From NCBI GenBank assembly GCA_021779635.1, contig JAJYAH010000347.1, positions 1 through 7,231 on the forward strand: 7,231 bases of DNA, read 5' to 3'. The position numbers and the translations under genes were made by a program. The notes below the pieces were generated by a model that was not told the DNA's origin, ran no database searches, and worked only from the letters and a program-made list of their open reading frames with translations. The DNA comes from Pseudomonadota bacterium (GTDB lineage: Bacteria > Pseudomonadota > Alphaproteobacteria > Rhizobiales > Xanthobacteraceae). Shown here piece after piece: positions 6,657 to 7,231 of this stretch; position 1 is the stretch's first letter, and each line of letters opens with the position of its first letter.

Positions 6657-6673
6657 GTCCCGACGGGATTTTT
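6657..6673 (+). terminator. Weak terminator-like hairpin after smoK
   Basis: TCCC (6658-6661) and GGGA (6665-6668) can form a 4-bp stem with a 3-nt loop, extended by one G-T wobble, followed directly by five T (6669-6673). It starts 22 nt after the smoK stop. The stem is very short, so at most partial termination is expected before the dehydrogenase gene. Confidence 0.25.
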
Positions 6674-6722
6674 CGCGACCAGAAGAAACAAGAGAGGCCG
6701 CGGGACGAGGGTAGCCGCTTCG

Positions 6723-6740
6723 GCAGCCTGCTACGGCTGC
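6723..6740 (+). promoter_or_regulatory. Small stem-loop in the leader of the dehydrogenase gene
   Basis: GCAGCC (6723-6728) pairs with GGCTGC (6735-6740) around a 6-nt loop. It lies 19-31 nt before the candidate start codons and could modulate translation, but stems of this size are common in GC-rich DNA. Confidence 0.2.
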
Positions 6741-6771
6741 GAACCCATTTGCGAACAGGATGAACAAGAAG

Positions 6772-7231
6772 ATGTATCTGGAAAAATTCAGACTTGGCGG
6801 CCGCGTTGCCGTCGTCACCGGCGGCGGGCAGGGTATCGGGCTCGCATGCTCGGAAGCGCTTGGCGAGGCGGGCGCCAGCATCATCATCGCCGATCGGGAT
6901 CCGAAGGCGGCCGAGACCGGTTGTGCCCGGCTCAGGGCGATCGGCTATGACGCCGAAATCGTCATCATGGACGTGACCGATTCCGGGCGGGTTTCCGAAG
7001 TGGCGGATCAGCTCGCGGCGAGATACGGAAAGATAGATATCCTGGTCAACAATGCCGGCATCGCGCGCAGCGAGACACCTGCCGAAAAGGTCACCGACGA
7101 GCATTGGCTGAACGTTATCGATGTCAACCTGAACGGCACGTTCTGGTGCTGCCGCGCCTTCGGCAAGCACATGCTTGACGCCGGATCGGGCGCCATTGTG
7201 AATGTCGGATCGATGTCCGGCTTCATCGTCA
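6772..7231 (+). CDS. NAD-type short-chain polyol dehydrogenase (SDR), truncated at the right edge
   Basis: The frame is open to the end of the window, giving 153 residues of a family usually near 255. The Rossmann nucleotide site TGGGQGIG is at 16-23, and Asp41 at the end of strand 2 (IIIADRD) favours NAD over NADP. Also present are LVNNAGIA (91-98), the structural Asn119 in DVNLNGTF, and NVGSMSG (144-150) holding the catalytic Ser147. The Tyr-x3-Lys pair lies beyond the window. The FWCCRAFGKHML and GSMSG segments recall galactitol/threitol-type SDRs rather than SmoS. It probably oxidises the imported polyol to a ketose. ATG 6772 is chosen because AGGA (6757-6760) is 11 nt upstream and the protein then begins MYLEKF like relatives; in-frame ATG 6760 would add MNKK but has no ribosome binding site. 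It follows smoK by 136 nt. Confidence 0.88.
   Translation, partial: MYLEKFRLGGRVAVVTGGGQGIGLACSEALGEAGASIIIADRDPKAAETGCARLRAIGYDAEIVIMDVTDSGRVSEVADQLAARYGKIDILVNNAGIARSETPAEKVTDEHWLNVIDVNLNGTFWCCRAFGKHMLDAGSGAIVNVGSMSGFIV

Noticed and set aside
6400..7170. Antisense frame opposite the end of smoK and the SDR
   Set aside because: It crosses two well-supported genes and the leader, with no recognisable domain.

Overview
This window looks like a chromosomal piece of a high-GC alphaproteobacterium, probably Rhizobiales and most like Bradyrhizobium or a relative. The basis is strong third-position GC in the main genes, Shine-Dalgarno sites of the GGAGG/AAGG type, and close resemblance (from memory, no search run) to rhizobial polyol-uptake loci. 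The main content is a polyol/sugar catabolic locus on the plus strand: HAD phosphatase, SorC-family regulator, then a complete CUT1-type ABC importer of the SmoEFGK (sorbitol/mannitol) class (binding protein, two permeases, ATPase), then the 5' part of an NAD-type short-chain polyol dehydrogenase that runs off the right edge.

Layout. Positions 1-47 (minus) hold the first 15 codons of an exported protein that leaves the window on the left. Positions 48-634 contain no convincing intact gene; two stretches there read like protein but are broken or lack starts, so I describe them as possible remnants. Positions 635-2252 hold the HAD hydrolase and the regulator, overlapping by 14 nt and so probably translationally coupled. 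Positions 2253-2452 form a 200-nt gap with a TTGACA promoter element, a possible operator half-site pair and a strong ribosome binding site. Positions 2453-6635 are the transporter operon. Within it, the smoE-smoF gap (3767-3901) is unusual: the last 18 nt of smoE, stop codon included, are repeated 22 nt downstream, and two strong stem-loops follow one another. After a further 124-136-nt leader, the dehydrogenase begins and continues past 7231.

How the genes work together (inference from family knowledge). The lipid-free periplasmic binding protein captures a polyol, the two permeases with the dimeric MalK-like ATPase import it, and the dehydrogenase oxidises it to a ketose. The SorC regulator would sense a phosphorylated sugar or polyol-derived effector and act at the promoter before smoE. 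The HAD enzyme may dephosphorylate a sugar phosphate of the pathway, possibly trimming or detoxifying the inducer. The dehydrogenase resembles galactitol/threitol-type SDRs more than SmoS, so the true substrate may not be sorbitol.

I found no mobile element, CRISPR array, RNA gene or evidently new defence or biosynthetic system. The most noteworthy items are the smoE 3'-end duplication with its hairpins, the transporter/dehydrogenase mismatch, and the decayed-looking DNA at 140-609.
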